Source: Lawsonibacter sp900766145 | GTDB taxonomy: Bacteria > Bacillota > Clostridia > Oscillospirales > Oscillospiraceae | NCBI RefSeq assembly: GCF_030372275.1 | Contig: NZ_JAUDDJ010000001.1 | Length of the DNA stretch: 64,000 nucleotides | Reading direction: 5' to 3' (one strand) | Shown: positions 57,635-64,000 of the stretch, in pieces | How positions within the stretch are numbered: position 1 is the stretch's first letter | How the letters are laid out: the number at the start of each line of letters is the position of its first letter | Made by a program: the position numbers and the translations under genes | Notes under the pieces: model-generated | Databases searched by the model: none | The model's input: the letters and a program-made list of their open reading frames with translations, nothing else | Told to the model about the DNA's origin: nothing

Positions 57635-58471
57635 TCAATAGGCCACAACGACGCCGCCGTCGTTGGCATACACAGTGGTGATGCCTCCCGCGCCCACCAC
57701 CAGGATCTCGCCTACCTGACACTTGGCCATGATCTGCTCCTTAACCTTTTCTGCCCGCTCTTTACAGTTGCAGTGGCAGATGACCAGGGTACGACCCACG
57801 TGGTTGGGGTCGGAAGCGATCTTGTCCACCAGCTTGCTCAGGGCCTGCTTCATGGACAGAGCCTGGCCCAGCTTGCAGATCTCCCCCTCGGGAGTAGCAC
57901 CCATAAACAGCTTGATCTTCAGTGCCCCGGTAACTACCGCCTGCAGCTTGGTCAAGCGGCCGTTCTTGCGCAGGTTTTCCAGAGACTCCAGCACAAACAA
58001 AGTCTGCATCTGATAGATATACTGCTCTACCTCCCTCACTACCTTTTTAAAAGGCATGCCGGACTGGGCAAGCTCCCGAATCTTCAGGGCCACCAGCACC
58101 TCGCCGGAGGCGGCAGAGCAGGAGTTGAACACATGCACATTGACGTCGGGTTCTTCCTCCTCCAGCAGCACCCGGGCCTGTTCGGCGCTGTTGTGGGAGC
58201 CGCTGAGCAGGGCGGACAGGGTGACCACATAGACGTCCTCCACCCCACACTCATAGGCGTCCAGATAGGCCTGGGGGGAGGGGCAGGCGGTGGAGGGGGC
58301 CTGCTCGCTCTGCTTCATAGACCAGAGCAGGTCGGCCTGGTCAAAAGTATCGTCGTCCACAAAGGTACTGCCATTGGAGTGAATGGTCAGCGGCACCTTG
58401 ACGAAACAGGGGTCTTTCAGCATCTGAGCGGTCAGGTCGCAGCAGCTGTCCACAACAATCTTAAAACTCAT
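57635..58471 (-). CDS. DegV-family fatty-acid-binding protein
   Basis: A 278-residue protein of the DegV/FakB fold. It has KIVVDSCCDLTAQMLKD (conserved DSxxDL), VPLTIHSNGSTFVDDDTF, STACPSPQAYLDAYE, VVTLSALLSGSHNSAEQARV and FVLESLENLRKNGRLTKLQA. FakB-type members present fatty acids to the kinase FakA for phospholipid synthesis. ATG 58471 was chosen for its spacing from TTTGGAG. It lies about 100 bp after trmD on the same strand. Confidence 0.92.
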   Translation of the reverse strand: MSFKIVVDSCCDLTAQMLKDPCFVKVPLTIHSNGSTFVDDDTFDQADLLWSMKQSEQAPSTACPSPQAYLDAYECGVEDVYVVTLSALLSGSHNSAEQARVLLEEEEPDVNVHVFNSCSAASGEVLVALKIRELAQSGMPFKKVVREVEQYIYQMQTLFVLESLENLRKNGRLTKLQAVVTGALKIKLFMGATPEGEICKLGQALSMKQALSKLVDKIASDPNHVGRTLVICHCNCKERAEKVKEQIMAKCQVGEILVVGAGGITTVYANDGGVVVAY

Positions 58472-58571
58472 GTGTTTCATCTCCAAATGTGATTTTTAAA
58501 ATCAGATTTTATTTACCATATCATAAAAGTGGGGGAATGTAAAGCGATTCCCCTCACAAATCGGGAAAAAT

Positions 58572-59330
58572 TTAGAGGAACTTCTCCCCTGTCTCCTCCT
58601 CCAGCTCGCGGAGCAGCTTGCGATCGGCTTTGCTGGTGAGATCCAGCTGGGCGTACAGGTCAGGGCGGCGGTGACGGGTGCGGAGAATGGACTGCTTGCG
58701 CCGCCACTGGTCCACCTTGGCGTGGTTGCCGGACAGAAGGATGGAGGGCACAGTGCGCTCGTGCCACACCTCGGGCCGGGAGTACTGGGGGGCCTCCAGC
58801 ATTCCATTCCAGTGGCTCTCATTTTCATAGCAGGAGGGATCAGAGAGCACGCCGGGCACCAGGCGGCACACTGCGTCGGCCACCGCCATGGCAGGAATCT
58901 CCCCGCCGGTGAGGACAAAGTCACCGATGGAGATTTCCTCGTCCACACACTCCTCAATAAAGCGCTCGTCGATCCCCTCATAATGTCCACACACCAGAAT
59001 CAGGCGCTGGTAGTCGTCCCGCAGACGCCGGGCATCGGCCTGGTCAAAGGTCTTGCCGGCAGGAGACATATAAATGGTGTGAATCCGCTCCCCTGCCTCA
59101 TCGCAGATATGCTTCCAGCACTGGTAGAGGGGGTCGGCCTGCATCACCGCGCCCCGGCCGCCGCCGTAAGGATAGTCGTCCACCTGGCGCTGTTTATTTA
59201 AGGTATAATCCCGAATCTGGTGGCACTCAATGCGGATATAGCCCCGCTCCTGGGCCCGGCCCAGGATAGACTCACACAGCATATCCCCCACTACATCGGG
59301 AAATAAGGTCATAATATCGATACGGTACAT
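58572..59330 (-). CDS. trmD: tRNA (guanine-N1)-methyltransferase TrmD
   Basis: Methylates G37 of tRNAs; SPOUT (trefoil-knot) enzyme, 252 residues. It has MYRIDIMTLFPDVVGDMLCE, QIRDYTLNKQRQVDDYPYGG then GRGAVMQADPLYQC. The knot has RLILVCGHYEGIDERFIEEC and EISIGDFVLTGGEIPAMAVA, followed by the GNHAKVDQWRRKQSILRTRH end. It is separated from rplS and rimM, which is unusual but known in some Clostridia. Confidence 0.97.
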   Translation of the reverse strand: MYRIDIMTLFPDVVGDMLCESILGRAQERGYIRIECHQIRDYTLNKQRQVDDYPYGGGRGAVMQADPLYQCWKHICDEAGERIHTIYMSPAGKTFDQADARRLRDDYQRLILVCGHYEGIDERFIEECVDEEISIGDFVLTGGEIPAMAVADAVCRLVPGVLSDPSCYENESHWNGMLEAPQYSRPEVWHERTVPSILLSGNHAKVDQWRRKQSILRTRHRRPDLYAQLDLTSKADRKLLRELEEETGEKFL

Positions 59331-59404
59331 AGGTCCTGCTCCATTTCTTCCTTTAGTCTTTCCTGATTATACGCAAGTCCTCCCAGTTTTTCAATGGATT
59401 TGTG

Positions 59405-59962
59405 TTATTTTTCCCTGTTTTGATCCCCAGGCGGCAGGGGGCGCCCCCGGCGGTCAAAGCTCCACACCAGGTACCGCCGCCCCTGCCACTCCTCCACCTG
59501 AGCAAAGCAAAACAATGTGTTAAGCAAAATTGGTTTGCAGATAGAAAAGGGTGCGGCCAACTGCCGCACCGCTCCATTTTCCCGGCTGAGCAGCCCCTGC
59601 ACTCCCTTCAGACAGGCGCGCACCACCGGATCTTGGCAAAAATCCTCCGGGTGTTCCTCTCTGCGCCAGTCCGCCTGTCCCCTTGTTCCGCCTGTAAAGG
59701 AATATGCCATTACACACTTCCCACCGGTCAGAGGCCAAGCTCCCGCCTTCTCCAGGGTATGACGGGCTACTCTCCGCTCCAGGCACAGCCCACCCCCCTG
59801 GGGGACCAGGGTCCCCAGCAGGAATTCTCCCCCCGCCCCGGTACACCATACTTTATAAAGTCCTCTGCCGTCGTCAGGGCGCACCGCCTCCAAACGGACC
59901 CAGAGGTCCTCCTCCCGTGCCCGTAAGGTCCCGCCGCCCGCCAGCGGCCACAGCTCCCCCAA
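59405..59962 (-). CDS. hypothetical protein upstream of trmD
   Basis: A 185-residue soluble protein that I do not recognise. The N-terminal half is beta-rich and compact (GELWPLAGGGTLRAREEDLW; YKVWCTGAGGEFLLGTLVPQ). It has an arginine-rich link (CLERRVARHTLEKAG), and the C-terminal part is helical, ending RYLVWSFDRRGRPLPPGD. The frame extends to a TTG at 60037. That codon coincides with the -35 box of the opposite leuA promoter and has no ribosome site, so the TTG at 59962 (GAGAGGGGG 9 bp upstream) is preferred. The function is unknown. Confidence 0.65.
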   Translation of the reverse strand: MGELWPLAGGGTLRAREEDLWVRLEAVRPDDGRGLYKVWCTGAGGEFLLGTLVPQGGGLCLERRVARHTLEKAGAWPLTGGKCVMAYSFTGGTRGQADWRREEHPEDFCQDPVVRACLKGVQGLLSRENGAVRQLAAPFSICKPILLNTLFCFAQVEEWQGRRYLVWSFDRRGRPLPPGDQNREK

Positions 59963-60030
59963 AGCGGTCCGCCCCCTCTCTCCCTGTAAGTCTATGCACG
60001 CTCTTTCAAATTCAACGCAAAATCTTTCCC

Positions 60031-60059
60031 TTGACAAACTGACTTTGCTCGGCTAAAAT
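60031..60059 (+). promoter_or_regulatory. promoter of the leuA T-box leader
   Basis: TTGACA (60031-60036), 17-bp spacer, TAAAAT (60054-60059). Confidence 0.8.
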
Positions 60060-60065
60060 CTACCA

Positions 60066-60325
60066 TAAGAAATGCGGCGACGGGAAAAAAGACGGCGCGT
60101 GTCCCTCTTCAGAGAGCCGGTGGTTGGTGTGAACCGGTGTGCGGCCCCTCCGTGTATAACTGGTCCCTGAGCAGTCCGCCTGAACAGCAGTAAGGCGGGA
60201 CGGTTGGCTTCGTTATCAGCCGCGGCCTTGTTGGAGGCTTTGAGGGCCGTTCGGGCAACCGGCGGCTGAACCAGGGTGGTACCGCGTTAGTATAACGCCC
60301 CTGACTTGTAAAAGTCGGGGGCGTT
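60066..60325 (+). promoter_or_regulatory. T-box leader of leuA
   Basis: A tRNA-sensing antitermination leader. The T-box proper is AACCAGGGTGGTACCGCG at 60269-60286. The terminator is a 14-bp stem (60294-60307 with 60312-60325, one wobble) followed by T residues. Stem I begins near GGGA (60082-60085), which can pair with TCCC (60164-60167). The 3' side of the internal loop then reads AACTGG, placing CTG (60160-60162), a leucine codon, as the likely specifier. AGAGAG and GGTTGGTGTGAACC mark the distal stem I. Uncharged tRNA-Leu should switch leuA on. Confidence 0.93.
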
Positions 60326-60330
60326 TTTGA
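60294..60330 (+). terminator. T-box-controlled terminator of leuA
   Basis: A 14-bp stem (60294-60307, 60312-60325, one G-T pair), loop GTAA, then a T run. It is mutually exclusive with the T-box antiterminator just upstream. Confidence 0.9.
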
Positions 60331-60394
60331 TTTTCTCCCCCGCGGCACACTCCGCCCCCCAACGCGGCGGAAACAGGAAAGGAGAACAAGCATC

Positions 60395-62080
60395 ATGAAT
60401 CCCGGATACACAAAGTACATTCCCTTCCAGCCCCAGAAGATCGAGGGGCGCACCTGGCCTGACAAGGTCATCACCAAGGCTCCTGTGTGGTGCTCGGTAG
60501 ACCTGCGGGACGGCAACCAGGCCCTGGTAGACCCCATGAATCTTCAGGAGAAGCTGGAATATTTCCATACCCTCATTGACATCGGCGTTAAGGAGATCGA
60601 GATCGGCTTCCCCTCCGCCAGCGAGACGGAGTATGAGATCTGCCGCGAGCTCATCGAGGGCGGCCACATCCCCGACGACGTGACCATCCAGGTGCTGGTC
60701 CAGGCCCGAGAACACCTCATTAAAAAGACTTTTGAGGCCATCAAGGGCGCCAAGAATGTCATCCTCCACTTCTATAACTCCACCTCCACCCTCCAGCGCA
60801 AGGTGGTCTTCCACATGGACATGGAGGGCATCACTAAGATTGCTACCGACGCGGCCGACCTCATCTATGAGATGTCCCAGCCCATGATTGAGCAGGGCAT
60901 GAATCTGCGCTTTGAGTACTCCCCTGAGTCCTTCATGGGCACCGAGATGGACTACGCCGTGGACATCTGCCAGGCGGTACTGGAGCACCTCCACGCCACT
61001 CCGGAGAACAAGGTCATCCTGAACCTGCCCACCACCGTGGAGAACTGCATGCCCAACCAGTTTGCCGACATGCTGGAGTACTTCTGCCGTAAACTTCCCT
61101 CCCGTGAGTGCGCCATCATCTCCCTGCATCCCCACAATGACCGGGGCTGCGGCGTGGCCACCGCCGAGATGGGCCTGCTGGCTGGGGCCGAGCGCGTAGA
61201 GGCCACCCTCTTCGGCAACGGTGAGCGCACCGGCAACGTGGATATGGTCACTCTGGCCATGAACATGTGGACTCAGGGCGTGGACCCTGAGCTGGACTTC
61301 TCCAACATCAACAAGATCAAGGACATGTACGAGCGCTGCACCAAGATGCCCGTGGGTGACCGGCAGCCCTACGCCGGCAAGCTGGTGTTCACCGCCTTCT
61401 CCGGCAGCCACCAGGACGCCATCAACAAGGGCACTCAGTATATGAAGGAGAGCGGTAGCGACTTCTGGGAGATCCCCTACCTGCCCATCGACCCCGCCGA
61501 CGTGGGCCGGGAGTACGAGCCCATCATCCGCATCAACTCCCAGTCGGGCAAGGGCGGTGCCGCCTACATCATGGAGCACAACTTCGGCTTCGACCTACCC
61601 AAGGCCATGCACCCCGAGTTTGGCCACATCGTCCAGGTGGAGACCGACAAGGTGGGCAAGGAGATCAGCCCCGAGCGCATCAACGAGCTGTTCCATCAGG
61701 AGTATGTGGACGTCAAGGAGCCCTACAAGCTGCTTAAGCACGCCTTCCAAGAGAGCGTGGACAACGAGGGCCACTCCCACGTCACCTTCTGGGGCACCCT
61801 CCAGCACACCGATACTATTTTCAAGGTATCCGGCGAGGGCAACGGTCCCATCGACGCCTTCTTCAACGCCATCAAGGACGAGAAGATGGCCCGCTTCTCC
61901 TTCCTGGACTACTCCTCCCACGCCATCACCGACGGTTCCGACTCCCAGGGCGTGGCCTACATTCTGCTGAAGGACCAGCGGGACGGGAAAGAGTACTGGG
62001 GCGTGGGTCTGTCCCACAACATTAACCTGGCTCCCCTCCGTGCCATTCTGTCCGCCATCAACCGCGCCAAGCGCAAATAA
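60395..62080 (+). CDS. leuA: 2-isopropylmalate synthase
   Basis: First committed enzyme of leucine biosynthesis, 561 residues. It has APVWCSVDLRDGNQALVDPM with the metal-binding Asp, EIEIGFPSASETEYEICREL, and the HxH metal motif in IISLHPHNDRGCGVATAEMG. LFGNGERTGNVDMVTLAMNM is in the catalytic barrel, and the C-terminal leucine-binding regulatory domain runs from about residue 440. The length and sequence type match the LeuA2 (yeast-like) group. ATG 60395 has AAGGAG upstream. It is controlled by the T-box leader; no other leu genes follow. Confidence 0.96.
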   Translation: MNPGYTKYIPFQPQKIEGRTWPDKVITKAPVWCSVDLRDGNQALVDPMNLQEKLEYFHTLIDIGVKEIEIGFPSASETEYEICRELIEGGHIPDDVTIQVLVQAREHLIKKTFEAIKGAKNVILHFYNSTSTLQRKVVFHMDMEGITKIATDAADLIYEMSQPMIEQGMNLRFEYSPESFMGTEMDYAVDICQAVLEHLHATPENKVILNLPTTVENCMPNQFADMLEYFCRKLPSRECAIISLHPHNDRGCGVATAEMGLLAGAERVEATLFGNGERTGNVDMVTLAMNMWTQGVDPELDFSNINKIKDMYERCTKMPVGDRQPYAGKLVFTAFSGSHQDAINKGTQYMKESGSDFWEIPYLPIDPADVGREYEPIIRINSQSGKGGAAYIMEHNFGFDLPKAMHPEFGHIVQVETDKVGKEISPERINELFHQEYVDVKEPYKLLKHAFQESVDNEGHSHVTFWGTLQHTDTIFKVSGEGNGPIDAFFNAIKDEKMARFSFLDYSSHAITDGSDSQGVAYILLKDQRDGKEYWGVGLSHNINLAPLRAILSAINRAKRK

Positions 62081-62094
62081 GTTTTCCTTCCTCT

Positions 62095-62130
62095 GCCCGG
62101 CCTGGGAAATTCTCAGGCCGGGCTTTATTT
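62095..62130 (+). terminator. terminator of leuA
   Basis: Perfect 10-bp arms (62095-62104, 62114-62123) followed by TTTATTTTGT, 15 bp beyond the leuA stop. Confidence 0.9.
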
Positions 62131-62256
62131 TGTCTTAGCCCCCGCTTTTTCTTCTGTTTTTCCATAGAACCGGAGATTCTTACACCATATTTTTCCCGTT
62201 AGCAGCCAGATAAGGAATCTTAACCTCCTCTTAATGTCTCGAAAGCCCGTACATCA

Positions 62257-62284
62257 TTGACTTTTCCCAGCTTTACGCTATACT
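62257..62284 (+). promoter_or_regulatory. promoter of the phosphoketolase gene
   Basis: TTGACT (62257-62262), 16-bp spacer, TATACT (62279-62284), 36 bp before the ATG. Confidence 0.7.
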
Positions 62285-62320
62285 TAAAGCAAGAAACACC
62301 ATCAGAGGAGGCGCCTTCCC

Positions 62321-64000
62321 ATGCCAAGAACCCCAGAACCCCCAAAAGCTGCCCCTAAGGCCCCGGCCCGGATGTCCAAAAAGGACCCCCTTACCCGGGA
62401 ACAGGTCCGGGACATCAACGCCTGGTGGCGGGCAGCCAACTATCTGTCTGCCTGTCAGCTGTACTTACTGGACAACCCTCTGCTCCGGGAGCCTCTGCGC
62501 CCGGAACACCTCAAGCGGTCTATTGTGGGCCACTGGGGCACCTGCCCAGGGCAGAATTTTATCTATACGCACCTTAACCGGGCCATCGTCAAGTATGACC
62601 TGGATATGATCTATATCTCCGGCCCCGGCCACGGCGGCAACGCCATCGTGGCCCAGGACTACCTGGACGGCTCTTACAGCGAAATCTATCCCAACATCAG
62701 CCAGGACACCGAGGGCATGAAGAAGCTCTTCAAGCAGTTCTCCTTCCCCGGCGGCATCCCCAGCACCGCCTCCCCCGAGACCCCCGGTTCCATCAACGAC
62801 GGGGGCGAGCTGGGCTACTCTCTGGCCCACGCCTTCGGCGCGGTGATGGACAACCCCGACCTGATCGCCGCCTGCGTGGTGGGCGACGGCGAGGCGGAGA
62901 CCGGCCCCCTGGCCACCTCCTGGCACTCCAACAAGTTTTTAAACCCCATTACCGACGGCGCGGTGCTGCCCATCCTCCACCTCAACGGCTTTAAGATCTC
63001 CAACCCCAGCGTGTTCTCCCGCCTCACCCGTGAGGAGACCGAGATGTTCTTCAAGGGCTGCGGCTGGGAGCCCCGCTTTGTGGAGGGGGACGACCCCGAG
63101 CAGATGCACCAGAAGATGGCCGCTGCCATGGACTGGGCCATCCGGGAGATCCAGCGCATTCAGGAGTACGCCCGCAGCAGCGGCAGTGTGGAGCGTCCCC
63201 GCTGGCCCATGATCGTCTTCCGCTCCCCCAAGGGATGGACCGGCCCCGCTGAGGTGGACGGCAAGCCCTCGGAGGGCTGCTGGCGGTCCCACCAGATTCC
63301 CATCCCCGTGTGGGACGGCAAGCCCGGCCGGGTGGAGGAGCTGGAAACCTGGCTGCGCAGCTACCACCCCGAGGAGCTGTTTGACCAGCAGGGCGCCCTC
63401 ATCCCCCGCCTGCAGGAGCTGGCCCCCAAGGGGGACCGGCGGATGGGCGCCAACCCCCACGCAAACGGCGGTCTTCTGCTGCGTGACCTGCGCACCCCCG
63501 ACTTCCGGGAGTACGGGGTCGCGGTGCCTCAGCCCGGCGCGGTGGAGGCCCAGGACACCCAAGTGCTGGGCGGCTATGTGCGGGATCTCATCAAGCGCAA
63601 CCTGAAGTCCCGGAACTTCCGGGTCTTTGGCCCCGACGTCACCTCCTCCAACCAGCTCTCCGCCATGCTCCAGGCCACCGGACGGCGCTGGACCGACCAG
63701 CCCGAGGAGGAAATGAACAACCACCTGGATCAGGACGGCCGGGTCATGGACGCCATGCTCTCGGAGCATATGTGCCAGGGCTGGCTGGAGGGCTACCTGC
63801 TCACCGGCCGCCACGGCTTCTTTACCTGCTATGAGGCATTTACCCGCATCGTGGACTCCATGGTGGCCCAGCACGCCAAGTGGCTGAAGGTGTGCCGCCA
63901 GCTGCCCTGGCGGCAGAAGATTGCCTCCCTCAACTACGTGCTCTCCTCCAATGTCTGGCAGCAGGACCACAACGGTTACACCCACCAGGACCCCGGCTTC
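62321..64000 (+). CDS. xfp: xylulose-5-phosphate/fructose-6-phosphate phosphoketolase (3' end outside window)
   Basis: TPP-dependent phosphoketolase that cleaves xylulose-5-P or fructose-6-P to acetyl phosphate. The first 560 of about 800 residues are visible, with no stop before the window end. It has INAWWRAANYLSACQLYLLD, RSIVGHWGTCPGQNFIYTHL, YISGPGHGGNAIVAQDYLDG, and the TPP/Mg motif CVVGDGEAETGPLATSWHSN. PILHLNGFKISNPSVFSRLT, and GRHGFFTCYEAFTRIVDSMV in the second domain, also match. The N-terminus carries a Pro/Ala/Lys-rich extension of about 20 residues. ATG 62321 follows AGAGGAGG. It suggests a phosphoketolase route for sugars. Confidence 0.95.
   Translation, partial: MPRTPEPPKAAPKAPARMSKKDPLTREQVRDINAWWRAANYLSACQLYLLDNPLLREPLRPEHLKRSIVGHWGTCPGQNFIYTHLNRAIVKYDLDMIYISGPGHGGNAIVAQDYLDGSYSEIYPNISQDTEGMKKLFKQFSFPGGIPSTASPETPGSINDGGELGYSLAHAFGAVMDNPDLIAACVVGDGEAETGPLATSWHSNKFLNPITDGAVLPILHLNGFKISNPSVFSRLTREETEMFFKGCGWEPRFVEGDDPEQMHQKMAAAMDWAIREIQRIQEYARSSGSVERPRWPMIVFRSPKGWTGPAEVDGKPSEGCWRSHQIPIPVWDGKPGRVEELETWLRSYHPEELFDQQGALIPRLQELAPKGDRRMGANPHANGGLLLRDLRTPDFREYGVAVPQPGAVEAQDTQVLGGYVRDLIKRNLKSRNFRVFGPDVTSSNQLSAMLQATGRRWTDQPEEEMNNHLDQDGRVMDAMLSEHMCQGWLEGYLLTGRHGFFTCYEAFTRIVDSMVAQHAKWLKVCRQLPWRQKIASLNYVLSSNVWQQDHNGYTHQDPGF

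Noticed and set aside
1..64000. CRISPR array, prophage or restriction-modification locus
   Set aside because: No regularly spaced short repeats, no cas, integrase, capsid or methylase/endonuclease pairs were seen on either strand.

Overview
The window reads as chromosomal DNA of a GC-rich, low-redundancy Firmicute of the class Clostridia, most likely an Oscillospiraceae-type gut anaerobe (Flavonifractor/Lawsonibacter/Intestinimonas-like). This is inference from gene content: sporulation-linked genes (sigH, gerW/ytfJ, a SleB-type hydrolase), the clostridial ispH-S1 fusion, a sodium-pumping decarboxylase, a phosphoketolase, a T-box in front of leuA, and TTG/GTG starts with strong Shine-Dalgarno sites. 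Almost everything is housekeeping and most genes lie on the minus strand in long operons.

Layout. 0-4.4 kb is the only disturbed zone: a frameshifted IS1182-type element (167-1670) with 17-bp inverted ends and a 5-bp direct repeat, a hairpin-rich intergenic stretch, a truncated XRE regulator, a zinc-ribbon protein, SigH, an SdpI-like membrane gene broken by one in-frame TAG, and a YrvL-like membrane protein. 4.4-7.4 kb: ruvC-(unknown)-ruvA-(DUF3784)-ruvB. 7.5-9.3 kb: ECF sigma factor plus a putative membrane anti-sigma partner. 9.4-12.8 kb: nitroreductase, SulP transporter, BI-1 family protein, tRNA-Gly(CCC). 12.8-16 kb: cysteine-desulfurase-like enzyme with a DUF3343 partner, ispF, ispD, carD. 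16.3-22.6 kb: rluB, rpiR-type regulator, BaiN-like flavoprotein, cmk, plsC, ispH-S1. 22.7-27.0 kb: M50 protease, scpA, scpB, DUF2953, gerW, D,D-carboxypeptidase. 27.1-33.9 kb: the protein quality-control block tig-clpP-clpX-lon-engB. 34-40.8 kb: metallophosphoesterase, thrC, rplS, rbgA-rnhB-yraN, tsaE-tsaB-upp. 41-43.6 kb (plus strand): rodA and an SLH-domain surface protein, followed by a run of hairpins. 43.9-53.9 kb: nusB, a TsaD-like paralogue, xseA, xseB, ispA, DUF212, dxs, tlyA, nadK, argR, recN. 54-60 kb: SleB-type hydrolase, oadB plus a 42-residue oadG-like gene behind a riboswitch-like leader, HD-domain protein, degV, trmD, an unrecognised gene. 60-64 kb (plus strand): T-box-leuA and a phosphoketolase that runs off the end.

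Functional links. Five isoprenoid genes (dxs, ispD, ispF, ispH, ispA) mark the MEP pathway. ruvABC, recN and xseAB cover recombination and repair. tsaB and tsaE with a TsaD-like paralogue concern tRNA t6A. rbgA, engB, rplS, rluB, trmD and tlyA concern ribosome and RNA maturation.

No complete defence system, prophage, CRISPR array or biosynthetic cluster is visible. The items most worth following are non-coding: a promoter-aptamer-terminator leader before oadB, an RBS-occluding hairpin before the SulP gene, a cluster of consecutive stem-loops at 43.6-43.9 kb, and a duplicated 3' end of upp.
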